From 2-01-FULL-49-17 sp035549275 (GTDB taxonomy: Bacteria > Patescibacteriota > Minisyncoccia > 2-02-FULL-40-12 > GWA2-44-9), in NCBI GenBank assembly GCA_035549275.1, contig DASZRH010000044.1:1-7189 (forward strand): 7,189 nucleotides of DNA, given 5' to 3'. Of the stretch, positions 1 to 5,705 are shown in pieces (the stretch's first letter is position 1; every line of letters begins with the position of its first letter). The notes below the pieces were generated by a model. It was not told where the DNA came from. It worked only from the letters and a program-made list of their open reading frames with translations, and searched no databases. The position numbers and the translations under genes were made by a program.

Positions 1-25
1 AAGCGGGCCCGAAGGGCCCGCTTTG
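1..25 (+). terminator. Hairpin terminator of an upstream unit
   Basis: A perfect 10-bp stem (1-10 with 14-23) closes on a GAA loop and is followed by TTTG. The stem is very GC-rich but the T run is short. It probably ends a gene left of the window. It could also serve minus-strand transcription if an A run lies just outside the window, which cannot be seen. It separates that unit from the rpsF promoter about 50 bases downstream. Confidence 0.6.
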
Positions 26-75
26 TGCGTATTACAAGAGCGCTCGCCCGTCAGCCGTGCACCGACTTCCAAACC

Positions 76-104
76 TTGACCAAAACGCCCAATTTTGATA
101 CTAT
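76..104 (+). promoter_or_regulatory. Sigma-70-type promoter of the rpsF-ssb-rpsR operon
   Basis: A -35 element TTGACC (76-81) is followed by a 17-bp spacer and a -10 element TACTAT (99-104). An extended -10 TG sits at 96-97, giving TGATACTAT. Transcription should start near 111, leaving a leader of about 75-85 nt before rpsF. An alternative -10, TATATT at 102-107, has a poorer 20-bp spacing. Confidence 0.65.
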
Positions 105-122
105 ATTCCCAGTCAATTAACA

Positions 123-189
123 CGCATCCGCGTTCGGCAGAATACCCATGAATAAGGCTTCTCGCCTCTTCTCTGCCGGCCCCGATGCG
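123..189 (+). promoter_or_regulatory. Structured rpsF leader, candidate S6:S18 autoregulatory element
   Basis: The leader can fold into a long-range structure. Bases 123-128 (CGCATC) pair with 184-189 (GATGCG). Bases 135-141 (CGGCAGA) pair with 172-178 (TCTGCCG). An inner AGGC/GCCT hairpin forms at 155-158 with 164-167. The two outer helices are separated by an asymmetric internal loop (129-134 opposite 179-183) whose 3' side ends in CCCC, so a CCGA string runs into the lower helix at 182-185. In many bacteria the S6:S18 complex represses its own operon by binding a leader hairpin with a bulged CCG. The position, the operon content and the CCG-bearing loop fit that. Identity as that motif is an inference; the pairing itself is visible. 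Confidence 0.45.
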
Positions 190-196
190 CCACGAC

Positions 197-643
197 ATGA
201 CGGAAATCCGTCGGAACTACGAGCTCGCGTTCCATATCAGCCCGAATCTGGATGAGTCCCGCATCGCCCAGATTTCCAACGAGCTCAAAGATCAGATCGG
301 CAAAGCCAAAGGCATGGTCTCGTTCACCAAAGAACCCGAACGCATCCGCCTTTCCTATCCGATCCATGGCCACGCCAACAGCTACTTCGGATACATTCAG
401 TTCAGCACCGAAGAAACCGAAGGCCTCGCCGGCATCGAAGAGTACATTACATTAAACCCCGACATTATACGCTCTCTAGTCGTCCGGCTTCCGTCCGACG
501 CCCAAAAGAGCCAGGCCCTGCTGCGCCAGGCCAAAGCCCGCGAACGTATGGAGAAAAAAGCCAAAGTCGCGCCAGAAAAGGCCCCGGCCGTCTCCAGCGA
601 GAAACTTGATAAGGAGCTTGAAGATATTATCGAGAAGTTATAA
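197..643 (+). CDS. rpsF: 30S ribosomal protein S6
   Basis: S6 is a small-subunit protein that binds the 16S rRNA central domain together with S18. The 148-residue product opens with the family signature RRNYELAFHISP (residues 5-16). It continues with the central strand region PERIRLSYPIHG (47-58), the NSYFGYIQF strand (61-69) and the late IRSLVVRLP strand (91-99). A Lys/Glu/Ala-rich tail from about residue 105 extends beyond the folded domain, as in many longer S6 proteins. The start at 197 puts the Tyr-Glu signature at residues 8-9, near its usual place. The in-frame ATG at 185 would add MRHD and lies inside the predicted leader helix. Neither start has a Shine-Dalgarno site. It is first in an operon with ssb (9-base gap) and rpsR, the classical bacterial order. 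Confidence 0.95.
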   Translation: MTEIRRNYELAFHISPNLDESRIAQISNELKDQIGKAKGMVSFTKEPERIRLSYPIHGHANSYFGYIQFSTEETEGLAGIEEYITLNPDIIRSLVVRLPSDAQKSQALLRQAKARERMEKKAKVAPEKAPAVSSEKLDKELEDIIEKL

Positions 644-652
644 CCTATCTGT

Positions 653-1141
653 ATGAATCTCAATAAAGTATTCCTCATCGGTCGATTGACCCGCGATCCC
701 GAAACCCGCAGCACCCCGAGCGGCCAGACGGTTACCACGCTCGGCCTGGCCACTAACCGCGTCTGGAGCGACGCCTCCGGCCGCAAGGAAGCCACCGAAT
801 TCCATACGGTTGTCGCCTGGGGACGCCTCGGCGAGATCGCCAGCAACTATCTCAAGAAAGGCGGGCTTGTCCTGATCGAAGGCCGCCTCCAGACCCGCTC
901 CTGGACGGGCAAGGATAACGTCAAGCGCTACAGCACCGAGATCGTGGCTGAAAACCTCCAGCTCGGTCCCCGCTCTGCCGGCGGCGGTTCCTACGAATCG
1001 TCCAGCCCAGCCCGGCGCTCGTCCGCTCCGGCCGCGGCTCCAATAGACAACGACATCCCCATCATTGACGAAAACGAACCCCTCAACGCCGGCATCGAGG
1101 AAGATGAAATGAAAATTAAAGAATCAGATTTACCATTCTAA
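653..1141 (+). CDS. ssb: Single-stranded DNA-binding protein
   Basis: SSB coats single-stranded DNA during replication, recombination and repair and recruits partner enzymes through its C-terminal tip. The 162-residue product has an OB-fold at about 1-104, opening with MNLNKVFLIGRLTRDPE. Trp38, Trp56 and Trp84 lie close to the DNA-stacking tryptophans of the E. coli protein. A flexible Gly/Ser/Pro/Ala linker follows (about 107-130), then an acidic tail ending in ESDLPF, which matches the partner-binding DDDIPF-type tip. A second tip-like string, DNDIPI, occurs inside the tail at 132-137. The gene lies 9 bases after rpsF and 3 bases before rpsR, so it is co-transcribed and probably translationally coupled. 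No Shine-Dalgarno is visible; the ATG follows a TAACCTAT string. Confidence 0.96.
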   Translation: MNLNKVFLIGRLTRDPETRSTPSGQTVTTLGLATNRVWSDASGRKEATEFHTVVAWGRLGEIASNYLKKGGLVLIEGRLQTRSWTGKDNVKRYSTEIVAENLQLGPRSAGGGSYESSSPARRSSAPAAAPIDNDIPIIDENEPLNAGIEEDEMKIKESDLPF

Positions 1142-1144
1142 CCT

Positions 1145-1354
1145 ATGAACTGCAATCTCTGCCAAAACAACATCGAACACGTGGACTACAAAAACACGCG
1201 CGAACTGCGCAAGTTTGTAACATCCCAATTCAAGATCGGCACATCTCGCCGCAACGGCCTCTGCGCCAAGCACCAGCGCATGGTTGCCAACGCCGTCAAA
1301 CTGGCCCGCTTCATGGCCCTGATGCCCTACACCCGCAACCAGACGGTTCGGTAA
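1145..1354 (+). CDS. rpsR: 30S ribosomal protein S18
   Basis: S18 forms a heterodimer with S6 on the small-subunit platform. The 69-residue product carries the family core from VDYKNTRELRKFVTSQFKI to RRNGLCAKHQR and ends with LARFMALMPY. Cys3, Cys6, Cys40 and His43 form a CxxC...CxxH set, so this is the zinc-binding form of S18; many bacteria have lost these residues. The length is slightly short but complete. The start lies 3 bases after the ssb stop in the string TAACCTATG, with no Shine-Dalgarno, which points to translation coupled to ssb. It is the last gene of the operon; a long hairpin at 1377-1417 lies 22 bases downstream. Confidence 0.96.
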   Translation: MNCNLCQNNIEHVDYKNTRELRKFVTSQFKIGTSRRNGLCAKHQRMVANAVKLARFMALMPYTRNQTVR

Positions 1355-1376
1355 CATTCTTGATTGAAAAGAAAAC

Positions 1377-1417
1377 ACTCCCCCATCTCGGCGGCATAGC
1401 CGCCGAGATGGGGGAGT
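1377..1417 (-). terminator. 19-bp hairpin terminator between convergent rpsR and unit A/recA
   Basis: A perfect 19-bp stem (1377-1395 with 1399-1417) has a 3-base loop, ATA in plus-strand sense. Read on the minus strand it is followed by a T-rich run (TGTTTTCTTTTC), so it is a canonical terminator for the unit A ORF and for recA read-through. On the plus strand only TTG follows, so termination of rpsR transcripts here would be weaker, though the stem is very stable. It stands between convergent operons. Confidence 0.85.
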
Positions 1418-1424
1418 TGTCGCA

Positions 1425-1694
1425 TCAGGCCGGTATTGAGCCGGCCATGGCGCGCTCTTGCGCCGCAATCTCATCCCGCAACCGGGCCTTGAGGGTTGTG
1501 ACGTGTTCGCGGATCTCGGCCACGTCGATGGTCTCGGGCCACTGGCGCCGGTCAATGGACGCTTCGTAGCCTTCCAGCGCCGCCAGCCGCGATCGGGGCG
1601 AGGACTTGAGGAATCCCTCGACCTGATGGTAGCCGATGTAGTCCAGAAACCGTTTTTCGTCTTCAGTCTTCCAGGCCGTGCCGTTTCCGATCAT
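1425..1694 (-). CDS. Small accessory protein of unknown function (unit A)
   Basis: This 89-codon ORF is not a family I can name. The product is mostly charged and helical: an N-terminal WKTEDEKRFLDYIG segment, a middle LAALEGYEASIDRRQWPE segment and a C-terminal helix with Leu/Ala and Arg/Glu periodicity (VTTLKARLRDEIAAQERA). There is no signal peptide, membrane segment or Cys/His cluster. The 'F(L/I)DYIG ... LEGYxAS..RRxW ... DVAEIREH' layout recalls short hypothetical proteins of tailed phages, from memory only. The ATG at 1694 is chosen because AGGAGG lies 8 bases upstream; the longer in-frame start at 1748 falls inside the promoter. The ORF has its own promoter just after the recA stop and a terminator 8 bases beyond its stop. 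One 60-base block (1501-1560) is 67% GC against 47% in a recA block (2041-2100), which suggests a foreign source. Confidence 0.7.
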   Translation of the reverse strand: MIGNGTAWKTEDEKRFLDYIGYHQVEGFLKSSPRSRLAALEGYEASIDRRQWPETIDVAEIREHVTTLKARLRDEIAAQERAMAGSIPA

Positions 1695-1702
1695 AAGGTA
1701 CG

Positions 1703-1708
1703 CCTCCT
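1703..1708 (-). promoter_or_regulatory. Strong Shine-Dalgarno site of unit A ORF
   Basis: AGGAGG lies on the minus strand with an 8-base gap to the ATG at 1694. It decides the start of this ORF. None of the core genes in the window has such a site. Confidence 0.8.
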
Positions 1709-1718
1709 GCCAGGAGAC

Positions 1719-1748
1719 AGTGTAGACCCGAAGCCCGGACCGCGTCAA
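1719..1748 (-). promoter_or_regulatory. Promoter of unit A
   Basis: On the minus strand, TTGACG (1748-1743, 5 of 6 matches) is followed by an 18-bp spacer and TACACT (1724-1719, 4 of 6). The -35 begins 6 bases after the recA stop codon. Transcription should start near 1712, leaving a leader of about 17 nt that holds little besides the Shine-Dalgarno site. Confidence 0.55.
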
Positions 1749-1754
1749 GAGGGG

Positions 1755-2864
1755 CTAGCGCTTGAACTCTTTGGGTTTGGCTTCTTCGGTAATCGGTGCC
1801 AATTCTTCAGCAGCCGCAGCGTCTTTGATTTTCTTTACCAATTCCTTTTCAATTTTCGGATTTTCTTTGAGGTAATTGCGAGCACCGTCAATGCCCTGGC
1901 CGATTTTTTCGCCGTTATAACTGAACCAGGAGCCGGACTTGGCTAGAATATTGTAGCGCACACCGGCATTGATGATATCCGCCTGCCGCGAGATGCCTTC
2001 GTTGTACAGAATATCGAACTCACAAGTTCGGAACGGCGGCGCGACTTTATTCTTTACGACTTTGATTTTGACGCGATTGCCGACGATTTTTTCGCCGGCC
2101 TGGATTTGGGCCGATTTGCGGATTTCAATGCGAACTGAAGAATAGAATTTCAAGGCCATACCGCCCGGCGTCGTTTCGGGATTACCGAACATGATGCCGA
2201 TTTTCATGCGGAGCTGGTTGATAAAAATAACCGTCGTCTTGGACTTGGCGACGCTGGCCGTGAGCTTACGCAAAGCATGAGACATGAGCCGGGCTTGGAC
2301 GCCAACGTGCTGCTGATCCATTTCCCCTTCGATTTCAGCGCGAGGCGTTAATGCGGCTACCGAGTCTACGACAATCACGTCAATTCCGCCCGACTTTACG
2401 AGCGATTCAACGATATCCAGGGCCTGTTCGCCGGTGTCGGGCTGGGAGATGAGCAACTGGTCGATTTTAACACCGATCTTCTTGGCATATTCGGGATCGA
2501 GCGCGTGTTCGGCATCCACGTATGCCGCCACCCCGCCGGCTTTTTGGGCTTCGCTGACAATGTGCAGACACAGCGTGGTCTTGCCCGATGATTCGGGGCC
2601 ATAGATTTCGATAATGCGGCCGCGGGGTACGCCGCCGACGCCAAGGGCAACATCGAGTGAAATGGAACCCGTTGAGATGACATCTACATCTACTTTGCTC
2701 ACCTGGCCCAGGCGCATGATCGAACCGTCCCCATACTTGTCCTGGAGTTCTTTGACCATCAATTCAACCTGTTTGTTGCGGGCATCCGATACCTTAGCTG
2801 CCTTTGCATCCATTTCCTGCTCTGTCTTGCTTGACGATTTCTCGGATTGTTTTTTGGCAATCAT
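1755..2864 (-). CDS. recA: Recombinase RecA
   Basis: RecA forms filaments on single-stranded DNA, drives ATP-dependent strand exchange and triggers LexA-type self-cleavage in SOS-proficient bacteria. The 369-residue product has the Walker A GPESSGKTT (89-97), a Walker B strand IDVIVVDS (161-168), the loop 1 region around EGEMDQQHVGVQAR (179-192) and the DNA-binding loop 2 region FINQLRMKIGIMFGNPETTP (214-233). The C-terminal domain follows, with a Lys/Glu-rich tail ending PKEFKR. The N-terminus is about 20 residues longer than the E. coli protein before the GSIMRLG string (47-53) and is rich in Ser, Lys, Glu and Ala; Met18 is a possible later start. No Shine-Dalgarno precedes the ATG. No LexA-type operator was recognised, and recX is not adjacent. 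Confidence 0.97.
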   Translation of the reverse strand: MIAKKQSEKSSSKTEQEMDAKAAKVSDARNKQVELMVKELQDKYGDGSIMRLGQVSKVDVDVISTGSISLDVALGVGGVPRGRIIEIYGPESSGKTTLCLHIVSEAQKAGGVAAYVDAEHALDPEYAKKIGVKIDQLLISQPDTGEQALDIVESLVKSGGIDVIVVDSVAALTPRAEIEGEMDQQHVGVQARLMSHALRKLTASVAKSKTTVIFINQLRMKIGIMFGNPETTPGGMALKFYSSVRIEIRKSAQIQAGEKIVGNRVKIKVVKNKVAPPFRTCEFDILYNEGISRQADIINAGVRYNILAKSGSWFSYNGEKIGQGIDGARNYLKENPKIEKELVKKIKDAAAAEELAPITEEAKPKEFKR

Positions 2865-2891
2865 GGGAAAAGATTAATTTTTGCTGCTTAC

Positions 2892-2919
2892 ATTGTACAA
2901 AACGCTTCCGTAAACGCAA
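2892..2919 (-). promoter_or_regulatory. Probable recA promoter
   Basis: On the minus strand, TTGCGT (2919-2914), a 16-bp spacer and TACAAT (2897-2892) give a start near 2885 and a leader of about 20 nt without a Shine-Dalgarno site. A second arrangement, TTGTAC-16-ATTAAT ending 8 bases before the ATG, would give a nearly leaderless message. The sequence alone cannot choose between them. Confidence 0.5.
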
Positions 2920-2925
2920 GATGAC

Positions 2926-2952
2926 AAACGGCCGGCTTTCAGCCGGCCGTTT
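2926..2952 (-). terminator. Hairpin terminator overlapping the 62-codon gene's stop
   Basis: A 12-bp perfect stem (2926-2937 with 2941-2952) has a 3-base loop, read as GAA on the minus strand. It is followed there by TTTGTCATC, counting the stem's own last Ts, so the T run is weak. The TGA stop of the small gene (2941-2939) sits at the loop. It separates that gene from the recA promoter 7 bases further on. Confidence 0.7.
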
Positions 2953-3127
2953 CGGGCTTGTCGTAGTGAGATTTCAGCTGTTCGCGCCAGCCGGTTTCAG
3001 ACTCTTTGAATTGAGTACAGTAGCGGCAGGTGCAGTCGGGGTTTTCCCGGACATGACGGGCGATTTTAATCAGCTCTTGAATATCGGGGCGGATACTTTT
3101 GGCTTTCGCGCGATTTGAACGGGACAT
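2939..3127 (-). CDS. Small CxCxxC protein of unknown function
   Basis: This 62-residue product is unrecognised. It is basic at the N-terminus (MSRSNRAKAKSIRP), then has a helical segment (DIQELIKIARHVRENP, 15-30), a Cys cluster CTCRYC (32-37) and a charged C-terminus with TGWREQLKSHYDKPE. Three closely spaced cysteines suggest metal or redox chemistry, but a fourth cysteine is absent; histidines occur nearby (25, 54). It is probably real because it has its own extended -10 promoter placed just past the ftsK stop, starts about 6 nt from the predicted transcript end, and finishes inside a terminator hairpin. No Shine-Dalgarno is seen. Read-through from ftsK is also possible, since no terminator separates them. 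Confidence 0.65.
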   Translation of the reverse strand: MSRSNRAKAKSIRPDIQELIKIARHVRENPDCTCRYCTQFKESETGWREQLKSHYDKPETAG

Positions 3128-3139
3128 GGAACTGGCCCC

Positions 3140-3168
3140 AGTATACCAAAGAAGGCCAGCAAGTACAG
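3140..3168 (-). promoter_or_regulatory. Extended -10 promoter of the CxCxxC gene
   Basis: On the minus strand, the extended -10 TGGTATACT contains TATACT (3145-3140, 5 of 6). A weak -35, CTGTAC (3168-3163), lies 17 bp upstream and directly abuts the ftsK stop codon. The predicted start near 3133 leaves only about 6 nt before the ATG. Confidence 0.6.
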
Positions 3169-5397
3169 CTAGAGATCAGTGCGTTCAGCTTCGGGCGTGT
3201 CGGCGGAGACAATCGTGGCATCAACTTCGGGAATGGCGGGGCCGTCCATGGTACCGTCAGGCCGGACATACACGTCACGGGGCTTTGCGCCGTTGGCCGG
3301 CCCAACGACACCGTTTTGCTCAAGCAGATCCAGCAGCCGCGCGGCGCGCGTGTAGCCCAGGCCCAAGCGCCGCTGCAAATACGAGGTAGACGCCTTTTGG
3401 GTTTGAACAACGATTTCTTTGGCCTGGCCGTACATTTCATCCCCGCCGTCATCATCGCCGCCGGCGCCGCCGGATCCGGCCGCGGGAGCGTTAAAGTCCA
3501 CCTGCAATGACGGGCCATCCGCCGGGACTTCCATTTCCGCGCCCTGCTCGCGGATGAATTTAACCACATCATGGACTTCGTCTTCGGTAACCAAAGCACC
3601 CTGAATACGGCGCGGTTTGGCCGTATCACCCGAGAGGAACAGCATATCGCCCTTGCCCAGGAGTTTCTCGGCGCCGGCCATATCCAAGATGGTTCGCGAA
3701 TCGATTTGGGACGCCACCTGCAACGCCACGCGCGAGGTAATATTGGCTTTGATCAAACCCGTGATAACCTCGACGGACGGACGCTGGGTGGACAAAATGA
3801 GGTGGATACCGACGGCGCGCGACATCTGGGCCAAGCGGACAATCGCCGCTTCCACGTCCCGCCCGTACGAAGACATCAAATCGGCCAATTCATCAATGAC
3901 AATGACGATAAATGGCATAATGGGATCGCCCTTGTCCGTCATCTTGGCATTGTATGAGAAGACATCCTTGGAGCCGATCTTGGAAAGCTGATCGTAGCGG
4001 CGATCCATTTCGTTCACCGCCCATTTCAAGGCTCCGACGACTTTTTTGTTGTCGGTGATAACCGGCGTGATCAAGTGGGGAATTTCGTTGTACAGGGACA
4101 ATTCGACGCGCTTGGGATCAACCAAAATTAATTTCAGCACATCAGGCGAGTGTTTGTAGAGCAAGGATAGTAAAATGGCGTTGATAGCGACGGATTTGCC
4201 GGTACCCGTGGCACCGGCAACCAGCATGTGCGGCATTTTCTCGAGGCCAGCAAAGATTGGGGCACCGGAAACGTCGCGGCCTAGCGCCAGCGGCAGGAAA
4301 TATTTGGACTTTTTGTAGTCGTCCGATTCAAACATGTCTCGCAAGCCGATAATCGCGAACTTCTGATTCGGGACTTCGATGCCGACCAAAGATTTTCCCG
4401 GAATCGGAGCTTCAATGCGGATCGGGTGGGCGGCCAATGCCAGCGAGAGATCGGAATTCAGCGCGCCAATACGAGACAATTTGACGCCGACCGCCGGCCG
4501 GAGCGTATATTGCGTCACTGTCGGGCCAATGGACACTTCTCCCATTTCCACGTCAATGCCGAAATTGGAGAGTGTGCGTTTGATAATCGTGGCACTGGCG
4601 TTAATATCACCGGTTACTGCTTCTTCCTGGTCTTCATGCAGCAAGTCCAGCGGCGGCAGTGTCCATTTGCCGTGTTTGAGGTTTTTGATAACGAATTCCT
4701 TGTCGCTCATGGGTTCTGCCTTGGCCGGCTTTACCGCAGCCGGTACCGGTTTGATCTCTGGTTTCTTGAGGGCATCAATGATTTCGTTGCCTTTCTTGAC
4801 GATGACGTTGTCGGTCATGGCCGGCTTTTCTTCATCTTTCTTAGTCGTGAAGAGCGAAAGAATGGAAATATCCAGTACCATCAGTACAGCGATAATGCCG
4901 AGGGCAAACAGAACAATCGCTGAAGCCGTAAAGCCGATGGAGGCAAAAAGCGGATAGCCGAGCACGACTCCCAGGTACCCGCCGTGAGCGATTCGAAGAT
5001 CAGTTTCTCCGTTTCCGAGAATAAACAAAATGCCGAGAAAAGTGAGAATAAACAAAACTGTCCCAAAGACCGCGCTGACAGCGACCTTGCGCGAAATTGA
5101 TTTAAAAAACGAAGTCCCAAGCATGACTAAAGCCACAGGGATGATAAAAAATCCCCAGCCGAATAAAGACCGGCTGGCCAGATTGAATATTTCGCCGGCT
5201 TGGCCGGCTTTGCCGATAAAGCTCAAAGTGCTAACCAGGGCGATACTAAAACTCAAAACCCCCCAGATGCTGTTCCGGGTTTCCTGGCTGACGCCAAGGA
5301 TGTGCTCTTTCTCCGATTTCGGCGGGCGGCCGCGCCGTTTTGGCTTTATTTCGTCGTCTTTTTCGTCTTCAAGCTCTCCTTTTGGCTTTCTTCCCAT
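3169..5397 (-). CDS. ftsK: DNA translocase FtsK
   Basis: FtsK is a membrane-anchored hexameric motor at the division septum that pumps chromosomal DNA and helps resolve sister chromosomes. The 742-residue product starts with a charged cytoplasmic tail containing the AT-hook-like RRGRPPK (21-27). Four or so membrane segments follow between about 43 and 182. A Lys/Pro/Ala-rich linker (about 185-232) leads to the motor: alpha/beta region from about 235, Walker A GATGTGKS (395-402), VDPKRVELSLY (426-436), Walker B IVIVIDE (497-503) and STQRPSVEVITGLIKANI (536-553). The winged-helix gamma domain lies at about 655-712 after a Gly/Asp-rich spacer (640-653). The linker is short compared with E. coli and the overall length is like SpoIIIE-type proteins. 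The start is supported by a promoter ending 6 bases before the ATG. Confidence 0.96.
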   Translation of the reverse strand: MGRKPKGELEDEKDDEIKPKRRGRPPKSEKEHILGVSQETRNSIWGVLSFSIALVSTLSFIGKAGQAGEIFNLASRSLFGWGFFIIPVALVMLGTSFFKSISRKVAVSAVFGTVLFILTFLGILFILGNGETDLRIAHGGYLGVVLGYPLFASIGFTASAIVLFALGIIAVLMVLDISILSLFTTKKDEEKPAMTDNVIVKKGNEIIDALKKPEIKPVPAAVKPAKAEPMSDKEFVIKNLKHGKWTLPPLDLLHEDQEEAVTGDINASATIIKRTLSNFGIDVEMGEVSIGPTVTQYTLRPAVGVKLSRIGALNSDLSLALAAHPIRIEAPIPGKSLVGIEVPNQKFAIIGLRDMFESDDYKKSKYFLPLALGRDVSGAPIFAGLEKMPHMLVAGATGTGKSVAINAILLSLLYKHSPDVLKLILVDPKRVELSLYNEIPHLITPVITDNKKVVGALKWAVNEMDRRYDQLSKIGSKDVFSYNAKMTDKGDPIMPFIVIVIDELADLMSSYGRDVEAAIVRLAQMSRAVGIHLILSTQRPSVEVITGLIKANITSRVALQVASQIDSRTILDMAGAEKLLGKGDMLFLSGDTAKPRRIQGALVTEDEVHDVVKFIREQGAEMEVPADGPSLQVDFNAPAAGSGGAGGDDDGGDEMYGQAKEIVVQTQKASTSYLQRRLGLGYTRAARLLDLLEQNGVVGPANGAKPRDVYVRPDGTMDGPAIPEVDATIVSADTPEAERTDL

Positions 5398-5403
5398 GGA
5401 GTA

Positions 5404-5432
5404 ATTATCCTAAAAAACCCTTCCACAATCAA
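5404..5432 (-). promoter_or_regulatory. ftsK promoter giving a leaderless message
   Basis: On the minus strand, TTGATT (5432-5427), a 17-bp spacer and GATAAT (5409-5404, 5 of 6) lie immediately upstream of ftsK. Only six bases separate the -10 from the ATG, so the usual start point coincides with the A of the start codon at 5397. A weak AGGA overlaps the -10 and would not be in the transcript. Confidence 0.65.
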
Positions 5433-5450
5433 GTTTTTGAAAAATGAAAA

Positions 5451-5473
5451 AGGGCGCACCGAAGGTGCGCCCT
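5451..5473 (-). terminator. Terminator of unit B
   Basis: A 10-bp stem (5451-5460 with 5464-5473) and a 3-base loop are followed on the minus strand by TTTTTCATTTTTC, a canonical intrinsic terminator. It lies 29 bases after the stop of the 65-codon ORF and just ahead of the ftsK promoter, so it insulates ftsK from unit B. Confidence 0.9.
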
Positions 5474-5502
5474 GTGTAGAACCTGTCCCCTGACGTCCCT
5501 TC

Positions 5503-5700
5503 CTAGTGAGCGATCAGCCGTGGCGGGCGGCTGAACGCTTGGCCAAGCTGGCGGGCCCGTTCTCGGGCCAGTGCCTCTTGGCGTTCAATCTCGCGGACCT
5601 GGGCGCTGATGCGCTGGGAGGCGAGATTGAACCGGAGCGCCGGCTCGTCAACGACGTACGGCCTCCAGTCGCGGATTCCTTGCAGGGATTTCCATGCCAT
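5503..5700 (-). CDS. Small charged helical protein of unknown function (unit B, second gene)
   Basis: The 65-residue product matches no family I recognise. It starts MAWKSLQGIRDWRPYVVDEP, then runs into a long amphipathic Arg/Glu/Gln/Ala-rich helix (ASQRISAQVREIERQEALAR, about 27-46, continuing to 53) that could form a coiled coil, and ends with a short basic RPPRLIAH tail. There is no membrane segment or Cys/His cluster. The ATG is 5 bases after the stop of the 32-codon ORF and is preceded by AAAGGG about 9 bases upstream, so the pair is probably coupled. Sampled blocks are 72% (5521-5580) and 67% GC (5581-5640) against 48% for an ftsK block (4801-4860), suggesting a different origin from its neighbours. 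Confidence 0.65.
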   Translation of the reverse strand: MAWKSLQGIRDWRPYVVDEPALRFNLASQRISAQVREIERQEALARERARQLGQAFSRPPRLIAH

Positions 5701-5705
5701 CGGTA

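Noticed and set aside
148..259. ATG at 148 opening a short frame ahead of rpsF
   Set aside because: The frame differs from rpsF, has no ribosome site, runs into the S6 coding region and stops there; it is better explained as part of the folded leader.
1695..1748. Longer start for the unit A ORF at 1748
   Set aside because: It would place the first 18 codons across the -35/-10 elements and the Shine-Dalgarno site; the internal ATG at 1694 has AGGAGG at ideal spacing.
2898..2919. Possible SOS operator upstream of recA (CGTTT repeated with 7 bases between)
   Set aside because: It fits neither the CTGT-N8-ACAG nor the GAAC-N4-GTTC dyad, and its repeat period of 12 differs from the 11 of the GTTC-N7-GTTC form.
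3066..3629. 187-codon frame on the minus strand overlapping the ftsK 3' end
   Set aside because: It is the same strand in a shifted frame with low-complexity composition; the FtsK motor and gamma domain continue unbroken through the region.
4379..4957. Long open frames on the plus strand opposite ftsK
   Set aside because: They lie antisense to the well-defined FtsK reading frame, have no recognisable domain and no ribosome site; they are coding shadows.
1396..5463. Four hairpins with three-base loops (1-25, 1377-1417, 2926-2952, 5451-5473) as a repeat family
   Set aside because: Their stems share no sequence; short loops and GC-rich stems are ordinary for intrinsic terminators. No CRISPR-like array or dispersed repeat was seen.
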